The notes beneath the pieces are model-generated. The model saw only the letters and a program-made list of their open reading frames with translations. It did not search any database and was not told the origin of the DNA. This document shows, piece after piece, positions 1 to 7,068 of a stretch of DNA of 22,067 nt. Source of the DNA: CAZIKF01 sp964539825 (GTDB taxonomy: Bacteria > Muiribacteriota > UBA6191); the NCBI GenBank assembly GCA_964539825.1, contig CAZIKF010000058.1, positions 1 to 22,067 of the forward strand, in the 5' to 3' direction. Both the position numbers and the translations under genes were made by a program. Positions within the stretch are counted from its first letter, which is position 1; every line of letters starts with the position of its first letter.

Positions 1-1988
1 ATTCCTTTGTTGGGGGTGGCGGCAACAACCAGGCTTTTGCTCCTTACTCCACAATCTCCGGAGGCGATACCAACCAGACGCAGAACCTCAATGCTTTCAT
101 AGGGGGAGGTTTACAAAACATCGCAGGAGGTCTGAATTCCCTGGTAGTGGCGGGTCAGGAGAACCGGGCTACCGCACAGTATTCCAGCGTGGTAGGTGGA
201 TTGCTTAACACTGGTACAGGTGATTATTCCTTCGTCGGCGGCGGACAGAAAAACCAGGCTAGTTCCACTAGCACCTTCATCGGAGGCGGGGAGTTTAACG
301 GTGCTTCCGGGCAGTATTCCAGTGTGGTTGGCGGTCAGAATAACACGGCCCAGGCTGATTATTCTGTTGTGGGCGGTGGTTCCAGTAATTCCGTGGGCGG
401 TACTTATTCCGTCATACCAGGAGGCCAGCAGTTGACTTTGAATGCTGATAATTCCTTTGGCTTTAATGGAAGCGGCAGTGCTGTTGCTGTTCCCAGCGGT
501 TCCAGTATGGCTCTGTTTATGGTGGATAACTTTGGCGTCAATGCCCCCTCGACTGACGCGACTTTTGAAATTAGTTCCACACAAGAAGCGGATGCACTCA
601 TTATTAGAGATGGGGGAGGCAGTATTGAAATGGTGGTTGATGCCGGGGGACGAGTTGGTATCGGCACGGGTTCACCTCATGAAGGCTTACATGTTATCGG
701 TTCAGGTGAATTTACGGAGGGACTGAATGTCGGATTTGACACTGGAAATCCCGCTGCGGATCAACTCGCCATTGGGGACGCGAATTTTTATATGGATGGC
801 TCCGATCCCAGTATCCCCATCATCAACTGGGATACCAATGTCTGGCAGAATTACAACCGTGGGGCAAACATCTATACCTGGTACTCTACTTCGGAAATCA
901 TGCGACTGAGTTCCACCGCAGATCTATCCATCGGGACTCTGACCCAGGTCGACGGTCTGTTGACGTGGGGTGAGTTAATCTCGATCCAGAACACAGGGGA
1001 AGCTCGTTATCACCTCTACAACCAGGGTGGGCAGGCAGAATGGAAAATGGGGCAGAAATCGGGAGTTGACCATGATTACAAAATCTCGAAGGTTGTTTCT
1101 GGAAATGAGTTTGATTACTTTATGATTGATTATGCTTCAGGATTTGTAGGCGTCGGTACAACTACTCCAACAACCATGATGGAGGTAAGTGGAGGAGCCC
1201 AGTTTGATGATGTAGTTGTTGTTAATCACAATAATACTACAGGGGGTGGTTTGCAGATTTCTGATGACGGTGTTTTTTATGACAATAATGATGGTTATAT
1301 CCATCTTGGTAATAAAAATGGTACAGGTGGTAATGGCTTGTCGATCGATGGAAAACTAGGAGTCGGCACCGCAAGCCCAGCCTCCAAACTAGATGTTAAC
1401 GGGCAGATTTTAGCGACCAGTATAGATAGTTCCGGACCAGTTACAGCTACAGCCTTTTATGGAGATGGATCTCAGTTGATAGGCATCGTTTCAGATAACA
1501 GTTCCGAAGTGGTGACTGTCTCCGATATTGAGTTTTCTGATGGGACTACTCTCGGTGGAGATTTGGTGGCTTTTGCGGCCGAAAAAAATGGCGTTAATCA
1601 GACGCTTTCAAATAACTCTCTTGACCTTGTTACCTTTACTGCAGAGGTTTATGATTATGGTAGTGACTATGATACGTCCAATAGTAAATTTACGGCTCCA
1701 ATAAAAGGAATTTACCTTATCAACGTCATGGTAATGTGGTCTCCTACGGTAGATAATACGAATTTGCAGCTATTTCTTAAAAAGAACGGTAGTACAACTG
1801 TAGCCAGACATATCGTAACTGCTACTTCTACCCCAGAAGAAAGTAATATCATATCAGTGTTTCTATTGTTAAATGCGACTGATTACCTACAAGTTGAAGC
1901 AATTCATAGTGCTGGAACAGACATCGCGATAAAGCACCCGACATTTGACACGTATTTCCAGGGAATGCTAATGCGTAAGGTCCCATAG
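1..1988 (+). CDS. Surface/fibre protein with YadA-head-like repeats and C-terminal C1q-like domain (5' partial)
   Basis: The frame is open from nt 3 at the left edge, so the N-terminus lies outside the window. Nt 3-452 encode ten consecutive 15-residue units of the form S-[FSV]-[VI]-[VG]-G-G-x-x-N-x-A-x-x-x-Y. They resemble the left-handed beta-roll head repeats of YadA-type trimeric adhesins. A stalk-like region follows with the motifs VGIGTGSP, VGVGTTTP and LGVGTASP, each followed by a short 'LDVNG'-like strand, and then ATAFYGDGSQLIGI. This style is common in fibre proteins. The last ~141 residues (nt 1563-1985) read as a C1q/TNF-like jelly roll: VAFAAEKN near the start, a YD..NSKFTAP..GIYLI core, LFLKKNG, and a final F-x-G-x-L-like FQGMLM. 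C1q domains trimerise, which fits a trimeric fibre. No phage genes lie nearby, so I infer a cell-surface adhesin or fibre rather than a phage tail protein. No enzymatic motif is seen. The ligand is unknown. Confidence 0.8.
   Translation, partial: SFVGGGGNNQAFAPYSTISGGDTNQTQNLNAFIGGGLQNIAGGLNSLVVAGQENRATAQYSSVVGGLLNTGTGDYSFVGGGQKNQASSTSTFIGGGEFNGASGQYSSVVGGQNNTAQADYSVVGGGSSNSVGGTYSVIPGGQQLTLNADNSFGFNGSGSAVAVPSGSSMALFMVDNFGVNAPSTDATFEISSTQEADALIIRDGGGSIEMVVDAGGRVGIGTGSPHEGLHVIGSGEFTEGLNVGFDTGNPAADQLAIGDANFYMDGSDPSIPIINWDTNVWQNYNRGANIYTWYSTSEIMRLSSTADLSIGTLTQVDGLLTWGELISIQNTGEARYHLYNQGGQAEWKMGQKSGVDHDYKISKVVSGNEFDYFMIDYASGFVGVGTTTPTTMMEVSGGAQFDDVVVVNHNNTTGGGLQISDDGVFYDNNDGYIHLGNKNGTGGNGLSIDGKLGVGTASPASKLDVNGQILATSIDSSGPVTATAFYGDGSQLIGIVSDNSSEVVTVSDIEFSDGTTLGGDLVAFAAEKNGVNQTLSNNSLDLVTFTAEVYDYGSDYDTSNSKFTAPIKGIYLINVMVMWSPTVDNTNLQLFLKKNGSTTVARHIVTATSTPEESNIISVFLLLNATDYLQVEAIHSAGTDIAIKHPTFDTYFQGMLMRKVP
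3..452 (+). repeat. Ten tandem 45-bp (15-codon) units encoding beta-roll repeats
   Basis: Translation gives ten units of exactly 15 residues with no insertion. The conserved positions are a small or aromatic residue after Ser, a V/I pair, Gly-Gly, Asn at position 9 and often Tyr at position 15. The DNA copies are well diverged, with different codons used, so the array looks old and selected at protein level rather than recently amplified. It begins at or before the window edge, so the true copy number is ten or more. A degenerate cap (SFGFNGSGSAVAV) ends it. Confidence 0.85.
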
Positions 1989-2090
1989 AATGCCATTTCC
2001 CATTTCAATCATTGATTAATTTTTCCCCTTGCCACTGGGAACAAATTGATTACAATTAGCTCCACTCTCAATTGTTTGTATTTTTTAAAC

Positions 2091-2810
2091 ATGCTGCGTC
2101 TTCTATTTTGCTTAGTTTTGATTTCTTCCCCGATCTTCGCGGCCTCAGGTAGATCCTCCCTTTTTAATAAACTGCATGGAATCCTCTTCGAGGAGATCGG
2201 TTCTGAATCAGGGATTCTATACCATCTGGATTTTACCGATCAGGCAGGGGCTTCCTCTCCACTGGATTGGTTCAAGAAGAAGGGATTTGCTGAGAAGTTC
2301 GCGAGCAAACTCAACCTCGGGTTTCGAGATGATGGAATCATGTTTGAAGCAACGAAGAGCAGGACGGCTGTGTTTCTCAAGCAGCAGTCTATTCCAGGAG
2401 CAAAAAAAATGCGGATTGTCTGGAAGGTCCTTCATTATCCGAGTGGTGCTAATTGGGAGACAGGAAAATCTAATTCGGCTATCTCGGTAAATGTTGCCTT
2501 CGGAGAGGAGAAATTCCCAAGCGGTCATTTCTTTCTCCCTGCCGCTCCCTACTTTTTCTCACTATTCCCTGGAAAAAACGAGCCTGCAGGGAAGTCTTAC
2601 CAACATAAGTACTATCGAAACACTAGCCGACACATCTGCGTGTCCTCGGGCACTCCTGTAGGGGAGTGGATTACCACCGAATTTGAGCTGCCCCAGAGTT
2701 TTCAAAACACCTTTGGAGTGGAAATGCCCACTGTTTCAGGCTTTGGTATAGCAGTTCACACCAACGCAGCCTCAAAGGCCCTGATTCAGTCGATTGAATT
2801 CCTGAATTAA
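2091..2810 (+). CDS. Exported DUF3047-like protein
   Basis: A 239-residue protein from the ATG at 2091. This start gives a textbook Sec signal peptide (MLRLLFCLVLISSPIFA, cleavage before or after the next Ala). An in-frame TTG at 2046 would add 15 residues before it and is less likely. No good Shine-Dalgarno sequence is seen for either start. The mature part has the layout I associate with DUF3047: an early beta-rich stretch, a 'lrIVWKVLHYPSGANWETG' core, a middle Y..K..R segment, a 'SSGTPVGEW' turn, then an FG....P...GFGIAV end followed by a short final strand ending at IEFLN. DUF3047 proteins are periplasmic and of unknown function. The family call rests on remembered pattern only. The protein probably acts in the periplasm. 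It is followed by a REP-like pair and precedes an operon-like run. Confidence 0.6.
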   Translation: MLRLLFCLVLISSPIFAASGRSSLFNKLHGILFEEIGSESGILYHLDFTDQAGASSPLDWFKKKGFAEKFASKLNLGFRDDGIMFEATKSRTAVFLKQQSIPGAKKMRIVWKVLHYPSGANWETGKSNSAISVNVAFGEEKFPSGHFFLPAAPYFFSLFPGKNEPAGKSYQHKYYRNTSRHICVSSGTPVGEWITTEFELPQSFQNTFGVEMPTVSGFGIAVHTNAASKALIQSIEFLN

Positions 2811-2915
2811 GCCCATTCCAGTTGTGAAATTCGTCAAGAGCCCGATTCTTGACAGGGTGTGGTAAGACCGTACACTTAACTTAAGGTAGAATGTCCTGAT
2901 TTATGGCAAAAAGTC

Positions 2916-2938
2916 ATCCTGCGGCTTGACCGGAGGAT
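2916..2938. repeat. REP-like hairpin A of an inverted pair
   Basis: Arms 2916-2924 (ATCCTGCGG) and 2930-2938 (CCGGAGGAT) pair with one G/G mismatch around a CTTGA loop. It lies in the 221-bp gap between the DUF3047-like gene and the transglycosylase gene. It is an inverted relative of hairpin B 46 bp downstream: the loops are exact reverse complements and the outer flanks are GTCAT and ATGAC. Confidence 0.65.
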
Positions 2939-2985
2939 CAAGGGATTAAGCCACGATTGTAAAGATATGCATTAGCTCAAAATGG

Positions 2986-3008
2986 ATTCCCGCGTCAAGC
3001 GCGAGAAT
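2986..3008. repeat. REP-like hairpin B of an inverted pair
   Basis: Arms 2986-2994 (ATTCCCGCG) and 3000-3008 (CGCGAGAAT) pair with one mismatch around a TCAAG loop. The following GACGG and preceding TGG match the widespread proteobacterial 'GGATTCCCGC...GGGAATGACG' intergenic repeat style, which I recall but could not search. Together with hairpin A it forms a BIME-like pair just upstream of the start of the transglycosylase gene. Confidence 0.65.
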
Positions 3009-3031
3009 GACGGGGTGTTGAGGAGAGTTTT

Positions 3032-4567
3032 CTGATTCGAATTCTTTTTTGGATGCTGACTTTGACGGTGTTTTTACCAACACTGGATGCCAAACGCTGT
3101 CCCCGTATGGTCTTTTCCATGCAGGATGGGCTAAAAAATCTCAGCTCTGAGGCTCAGTATAATCCCAAACTCAAAAAACTATTGTCGGGAAAATGGGGAT
3201 CCGCGCTGGGCTTTTACAAGCAAAACCACCAGTATAAGATTCCAACTACACTTAGCTCCGAACTGGGAAGAATTGGGATTCGAGTAGATTCAAAGAAGAC
3301 TGAAGCTCAGATTCTCTCAGGTTTTGATACTGAAGGCTGCCTTCCTCAAAAAACAGCACCTAAGATTGAGGGACTTGGTGTGAATGGGAGTAAAGCTGGA
3401 CCTGGATCCAGTACGAATAGGCCTGATACTCCTGGTTCAGGTACTACAGTTTTAAGGGCTACCACTCCACCTGGAAGCGGTACTGAGTCGCAGGGAAATA
3501 AGTTACCTTCAAAAACTACCTTTTTACCCACCAATCCAGCTTTATCCAGACTTCTGGGTATTGTAGGAGGTAGCTCGACTCTTGATCCCAGTAAAACAGG
3601 AGGAACTTCTACCAATCCAAACCGACCCTCGATTGGAATTGGAAACCTGGGGAATCTCAACGATCTTTTTGAAGGAAAACCAAAACCCTCAACACCAAAT
3701 CCCGATCCTACCAACCCTCCCGTAATCGTAACTCCAGATCCCACACCTCCAAAGCCGACAAAACCAGAGCCTGAGAAGCCAAAGCCCGTGAAGCCCAAAC
3801 CTGAGGAACCCAAACCTGAGGAACCCAAGCCTGATCCGGGATCGGGACTTTCAGAGGAACGTCTCAAAGGAAAGGCCGCTATCTTTTCACTCGATATTGA
3901 TGGGCCCGAAGACATCAATAGGAGCACTGCTGAAATCATCCTCAGGGGAATCGGTCTCATGGGTGCCAAGAGTGTTCATAAACTTAGCTACCAGGAAGCT
4001 CTTGAGGCTTTGCACCGCGGGAAAACCTACCAGAGAAAGCCGGGTGTCACTCTCGACTCGGTGACCAAGATCAAGTACGGACCGGAAAAGAGTATGCGTC
4101 AGATGATTTTTGAGGAACTTCAGAAGCTCAAGGAGGCCATTCGCAAGTATCCCGACCAGCCATTGATAAGTAAGAAAGATGATCCGGCTATGTTTAAGGA
4201 GTGGGTTGAAAACTCAAGTAAATCTCTCACCAATTTACAGCCGCCGGGGGATCGCCGCCGTTTGATGCTGTCCTTGATGTCCCGTGAGAGCGGCCAGACT
4301 CACTGGCGGGATTTTGTCCCCATAACAAGTGTAGCAGCAGCAGTAGGCTTTGGTCAGTTTCTCCCTCGAACCGCCGAGGGCTATAAAATTAATCCTTATG
4401 ATCCGGAGCAAAACATAAAGGGCATCGCTATGATGCTCAATGGACATCTGAAAACCAAGAGCCTGAAAGATGCTCTTATATTCTATAACGCGGGGGCAAC
4501 AAAACCTCCCCCACAGTCCGCTATTAACTACGCTAACGCTATCATCAAGAATATGAAGAATTATTGA
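3032..4567 (+). CDS. Secreted proline-rich lytic transglycosylase (SLT domain)
   Basis: The C-terminal ~100 residues are a lysozyme-like SLT domain that cleaves peptidoglycan glycan strands between MurNAc and GlcNAc. The visible motifs are R-E-S-G (catalytic Glu encoded at 4286-4288), GFGQFLP (the G-x-x-Q-x-x-P motif), NPYDPEQNIKG and the YNAG motif. Before it come a low-complexity Ser/Gly/Thr region and a charged proline linker (nt ~3700-3840) containing tandem 15-bp repeats that encode KPEEP units. Such a linker could span the periplasm or peptidoglycan. Start choice: the ATG at 3053 gives only 13 hydrophobic residues with no basic n-region. Reading from the CTG at 3032, six bases after AGGAG, gives MIRILFWMLTLTVFLPTLDA, a normal signal peptide. 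No ATG, GTG or TTG lies between the upstream in-frame stop (3008) and 3053. The CTG start is inference; the enzyme assignment is firm. It is the first gene of a four-gene co-directional run. Confidence 0.88.
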   Translation: MIRILFWMLTLTVFLPTLDAKRCPRMVFSMQDGLKNLSSEAQYNPKLKKLLSGKWGSALGFYKQNHQYKIPTTLSSELGRIGIRVDSKKTEAQILSGFDTEGCLPQKTAPKIEGLGVNGSKAGPGSSTNRPDTPGSGTTVLRATTPPGSGTESQGNKLPSKTTFLPTNPALSRLLGIVGGSSTLDPSKTGGTSTNPNRPSIGIGNLGNLNDLFEGKPKPSTPNPDPTNPPVIVTPDPTPPKPTKPEPEKPKPVKPKPEEPKPEEPKPDPGSGLSEERLKGKAAIFSLDIDGPEDINRSTAEIILRGIGLMGAKSVHKLSYQEALEALHRGKTYQRKPGVTLDSVTKIKYGPEKSMRQMIFEELQKLKEAIRKYPDQPLISKKDDPAMFKEWVENSSKSLTNLQPPGDRRRLMLSLMSRESGQTHWRDFVPITSVAAAVGFGQFLPRTAEGYKINPYDPEQNIKGIAMMLNGHLKTKSLKDALIFYNAGATKPPPQSAINYANAIIKNMKNY

Positions 4568-4572
4568 TTACT

Positions 4573-4621
4573 AGAAGAGAGAAGAGAGAAGAGAGAAGAG
4601 AGAAGAGAGAAGAGAGAAGAG
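4573..4621 (+). repeat. Heptanucleotide tandem repeat, seven perfect AGAAGAG copies
   Basis: Seven exact copies of AGAAGAG fill nearly all of the gap between the transglycosylase stop codon and the ATG at 4622, which the last copy touches. The tract is pure purine on the + strand and mirror-symmetric. It also supplies the only Shine-Dalgarno-like sequence (GAAGAG/GAGAAG) for the next gene. Perfect short repeats of this kind are prone to slippage. Confidence 0.95.
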
Positions 4622-5473
4622 ATGATGAGTAAGTATTTTCGTGCGATTAGAGTAAATTCTGTTTTCCTTTTATTGGGTGTTCTGGTTCTGCCTGCTTTTA
4701 GTGAAGAAGCTCTTCCTTTCTTTGAGTTGGAGAAGGTGGGCCTTCAAGCATCTCATGAGCGTCGCCATGAGAGTTTACACCAGGTAAAAGGTGCCCTCTA
4801 TTTTACGCGGGAAGGCAGGGAGCCGGTCTTAATTGGGAAAAGGAAGGGCTTTGAATTTGAAGATTCTCAAAGTTTTGAAACCAGGGAAGGTTCGCTTGTT
4901 CTTGTGAAATGGCGATCTCCTGGCCGAGGTCGTTATTTGCAGCTAGATTTGTTTCTGGTAAGGGAGACCAAACCAACTCTTCGTAGGATCTCGGTTCCAA
5001 AACTTCCTAAAGAACTATATGCGGGAGAAGCGAATTTAAGTAAAGACGGTGAGGACCTGGTGCTAGAAGTACGCGATGCCATCACCGGACATTTTTATAG
5101 CGCACCTTATATCTACAAAATTTTCAAATATTCCTATGCCGATGGAAATTTTAAGCAGCAGGCTGCCAAATACTCCCGCCCTGAGGATGCCACTCAATAT
5201 ATAAATCTAGGATTGAATTTCCTCAACAAAAAGGAGTATGAACGATCCATTCACTTCTACATTGAAGGTTTGAAACTCCAGGCTCTAAGCAAAGGTTACA
5301 TTGATGAGCCGATCCTGGCTGATGTCCATCTCAACCTGGCAAAGGCCTATGTTGGAATCGGCGAGGTTGGTAAGGCAAAGGGGGTACTCAATGTATTGAT
5401 TGAATCCTACCCCACTACGAGCCAGGCTAAACGAGCGAAGAGAATCATTAAAAAACTACCCTCCAAAGAATAA
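4622..5473 (+). CDS. Secreted TPR-containing protein
   Basis: A 283-residue protein with a signal peptide (basic MMSKYFRAIRVN, then a hydrophobic FLLLGVLVLPAFS core, with cleavage before EEALPF). No lipobox Cys is present, so it should be a soluble periplasmic or secreted protein. Residues ~30-190 are beta-rich with no recognised domain. The last ~90 residues contain about two tetratricopeptide-like helix pairs: YINLGLNFLNKKEYERSIHFY..GL and DVHLNLAKAYVGIGEVGKAKGVLN, then an 'IESYPTTSQAKRAKRII' end like those of BamD/YbgF-type TPRs. A scaffold role for envelope proteins is plausible but not shown. ATG 4622 or 4625 could be used. The start abuts the AGAAGAG repeat, so expression may depend on that tract. 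The next gene starts 14 bp downstream. Confidence 0.8.
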   Translation: MMSKYFRAIRVNSVFLLLGVLVLPAFSEEALPFFELEKVGLQASHERRHESLHQVKGALYFTREGREPVLIGKRKGFEFEDSQSFETREGSLVLVKWRSPGRGRYLQLDLFLVRETKPTLRRISVPKLPKELYAGEANLSKDGEDLVLEVRDAITGHFYSAPYIYKIFKYSYADGNFKQQAAKYSRPEDATQYINLGLNFLNKKEYERSIHFYIEGLKLQALSKGYIDEPILADVHLNLAKAYVGIGEVGKAKGVLNVLIESYPTTSQAKRAKRIIKKLPSKE

Positions 5474-5487
5474 TCCCCTGATCCAAC

Positions 5488-6387
5488 ATGAGTGCCATCG
5501 AGCAATCACGTTTTTTGAGGGAGCTTCACTGGTGTCTTTTTTCCCCAGATATTTTTTCAGGTAAAGCCTTACCCATGCTCGATGCAACCTGGATACAGCA
5601 AGGGTTTGAAGAAGTGAAGGAGGAGGCCTTGACCGGGAATGACCTTCCTGAGTTTTCCAGTCGGCTGGGTGTGTACTTTGAGGATATCCTGGAGGTCTTC
5701 CTCAGCAATCATCCCGAGGTTACGAACTTGAAGAGGGGAATGCAGATCAGGAATGGGCAAAGAACTATTGGCGAGGCTGACTTCTTATTCTTTGAAGAGG
5801 GCCAGTCACGTTGGATTCACCTTGAGGTAGCCGTAAAGTTCTATCTTTGCAATCCATCGAATTCCACGATTTTTCCGGGGCTGTCTCAATTTCTAGGTCC
5901 TGGTGCAAAGGACAGATTGGAAAGGAAATATAAACACCTGCTCCATCACCAGCTAAAACTCCTGACTCAGGCTCGGGATTCTGATCCGAAGCTGGCCTAT
6001 CTACGGCCCCTGGAGTCGAAGGCTCTGGTGAAGGGGATTTTGTTTTATCCTCTGGGTAAACCGGGGGCGGTCTGCCAGGATCACCTCCCGGAGGAATTAT
6101 CATCGGATCATTGCCGAGGTTGGTGGGCACGAAACTCTCAAATCAATCAAAACTCAGTCAGTGCTTCAAGATTTCTTGAATTGAATCGATCTCACTGGCT
6201 CGGTTTGGCAAATCCAGGTGAAGATACTGATTTGCTGGATCGTAGAGAGTTTCTAGAACGTTGCGAAGAGCATTTTAAACGCCTTCAAAACCCCTTGATG
6301 TTTGCCTGTCTTGAAAAATCTAATGGGGTTTGGCTGGAGAGTCAGAGAGCCATGATCGTTTCAGAGACCTGGCCACAGTTAGAGTAA
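5488..6387 (+). CDS. DUF1853 family protein (possible PD-(D/E)XK-like fold)
   Basis: A 299-residue soluble protein with no signal peptide. The layout matches my memory of DUF1853: LRELHWCLFSPDIF at the N-terminus, RLGVYFEDILEVFL, then MQIRNGQRTIGEADFLFF followed by WIHLEVAVKFYL, FLGPGAKDRLERKYKHLLHHQL, LVKGILFYPLG and RGWW. Residues Asp98 (in GEAD), Glu113 and Lys117 (in HLEVAVK) have the spacing and strand context of a PD-(D/E)XK nuclease core. Nuclease activity is only a suggestion, because the E-x-x-x-K spacing is not canonical E-x-K. The family function is unknown. The gene follows the TPR gene by 14 bp and precedes the Pcp gene by 57 bp, all on one strand. Unlike its secreted upstream neighbours it appears cytoplasmic. 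Confidence 0.8.
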   Translation: MSAIEQSRFLRELHWCLFSPDIFSGKALPMLDATWIQQGFEEVKEEALTGNDLPEFSSRLGVYFEDILEVFLSNHPEVTNLKRGMQIRNGQRTIGEADFLFFEEGQSRWIHLEVAVKFYLCNPSNSTIFPGLSQFLGPGAKDRLERKYKHLLHHQLKLLTQARDSDPKLAYLRPLESKALVKGILFYPLGKPGAVCQDHLPEELSSDHCRGWWARNSQINQNSVSASRFLELNRSHWLGLANPGEDTDLLDRREFLERCEEHFKRLQNPLMFACLEKSNGVWLESQRAMIVSETWPQLE

Positions 6388-6444
6388 GGCAGCTAAGTGG
6401 TATCCTGGGATCATCCTTTTGCTGTTCATTAAGAAAAGTAACCC

Positions 6445-7068
6445 ATGAAAATTCTTGTCACAGGATTTGAGCCCTTTCAAGGAGTTCCAGAGAACCCTAG
6501 CGGTGTTCTCATGAGTGAGGTTGAGCAGTGGCATCCCCATGATACGGACCCTGCCGGGTATTCACTCAAAAGCGCTGTACTTCCTACCGAGTACGAAGGA
6601 TGTGAAACCAGGATGAAAGCGCTCTTAGAAGAGTTTCCTGCTGATGTGGTTTTAGGTACAGGTGTTCACAAAGAGAGAGAATTGGTACACCTCGAGTCCA
6701 CAGCTGTAAACCTGGATGATTCAAAAAGAGCGGATAATGCCGGAGTTTCCCGCCATGGAACTAAAATTATAAAAGGTGGAGAAGGGTTTCTGAAGGGGAA
6801 CCTGGAATGGGAATATCTGATATCAGACCTGGGAAAGGCGGGAATTCAGGCTGTCATGAGCCACGACGCGGGTTTCTTCGTCTGTAATCACTATTATTAT
6901 TGGCTTTGTCACCGCCGTTGCCTGGTAGATTTCCCCCATAGTGTGGGATTTGTTCATCTACCGGTCCAAGATTCTAAAGAAGACCTGCAGAGAGTACTTC
7001 AGATTGGTAGAACCACTCTGAGAGTTGTACTTGAAGGTATTCTATCAAGGTTCGTAGACAGGATCTAA
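6445..7068 (+). CDS. pcp: Pyrrolidone-carboxylate peptidase (peptidase family C15)
   Basis: This cytoplasmic cysteine peptidase removes N-terminal pyroglutamate from peptides. Its 207 residues are the usual length for the family. It opens with MKILVTGFEPFQGVPENPS, the family hallmark. All three catalytic residues are in recognisable contexts: Glu84 in HLESTAVN, Cys147 in DAGFFVCNH and His171 in GFVHLP. The ADNAG motif (residues 96-100) is also present. An unusually Tyr/Trp/Cys-rich stretch follows the active Cys (HYYYWLCHRRC). ATG 6445 is preceded only by a weak purine tract. The stop codon overlaps the stop of the convergent gene by 4 bp (CTAA). It is the last gene of the four-gene run. Confidence 0.88.
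   Translation: MKILVTGFEPFQGVPENPSGVLMSEVEQWHPHDTDPAGYSLKSAVLPTEYEGCETRMKALLEEFPADVVLGTGVHKERELVHLESTAVNLDDSKRADNAGVSRHGTKIIKGGEGFLKGNLEWEYLISDLGKAGIQAVMSHDAGFFVCNHYYYWLCHRRCLVDFPHSVGFVHLPVQDSKEDLQRVLQIGRTTLRVVLEGILSRFVDRI

Noticed and set aside
111..584. Long open frame on the minus strand within the repeat region
   Set aside because: It lies opposite the repeat array of the fibre gene, its length follows from the repeated composition, and it has no recognisable features.
1989..2045. Possible terminator after the fibre gene (AATCA/TGATT then T-rich)
   Set aside because: The stem is just 5 bp and AT-rich; too weak to call.
3346..3969. Minus-strand open frame of 207 codons with Gly/Pro-rich product
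   Set aside because: It mirrors the proline-rich linker of the transglycosylase gene. The low-complexity complement explains it.
7065..7068. 4-bp overlap of pcp and the convergent barrel gene as an unusual feature
   Set aside because: Short stop-codon overlaps in convergent pairs are common in compact bacterial genomes.
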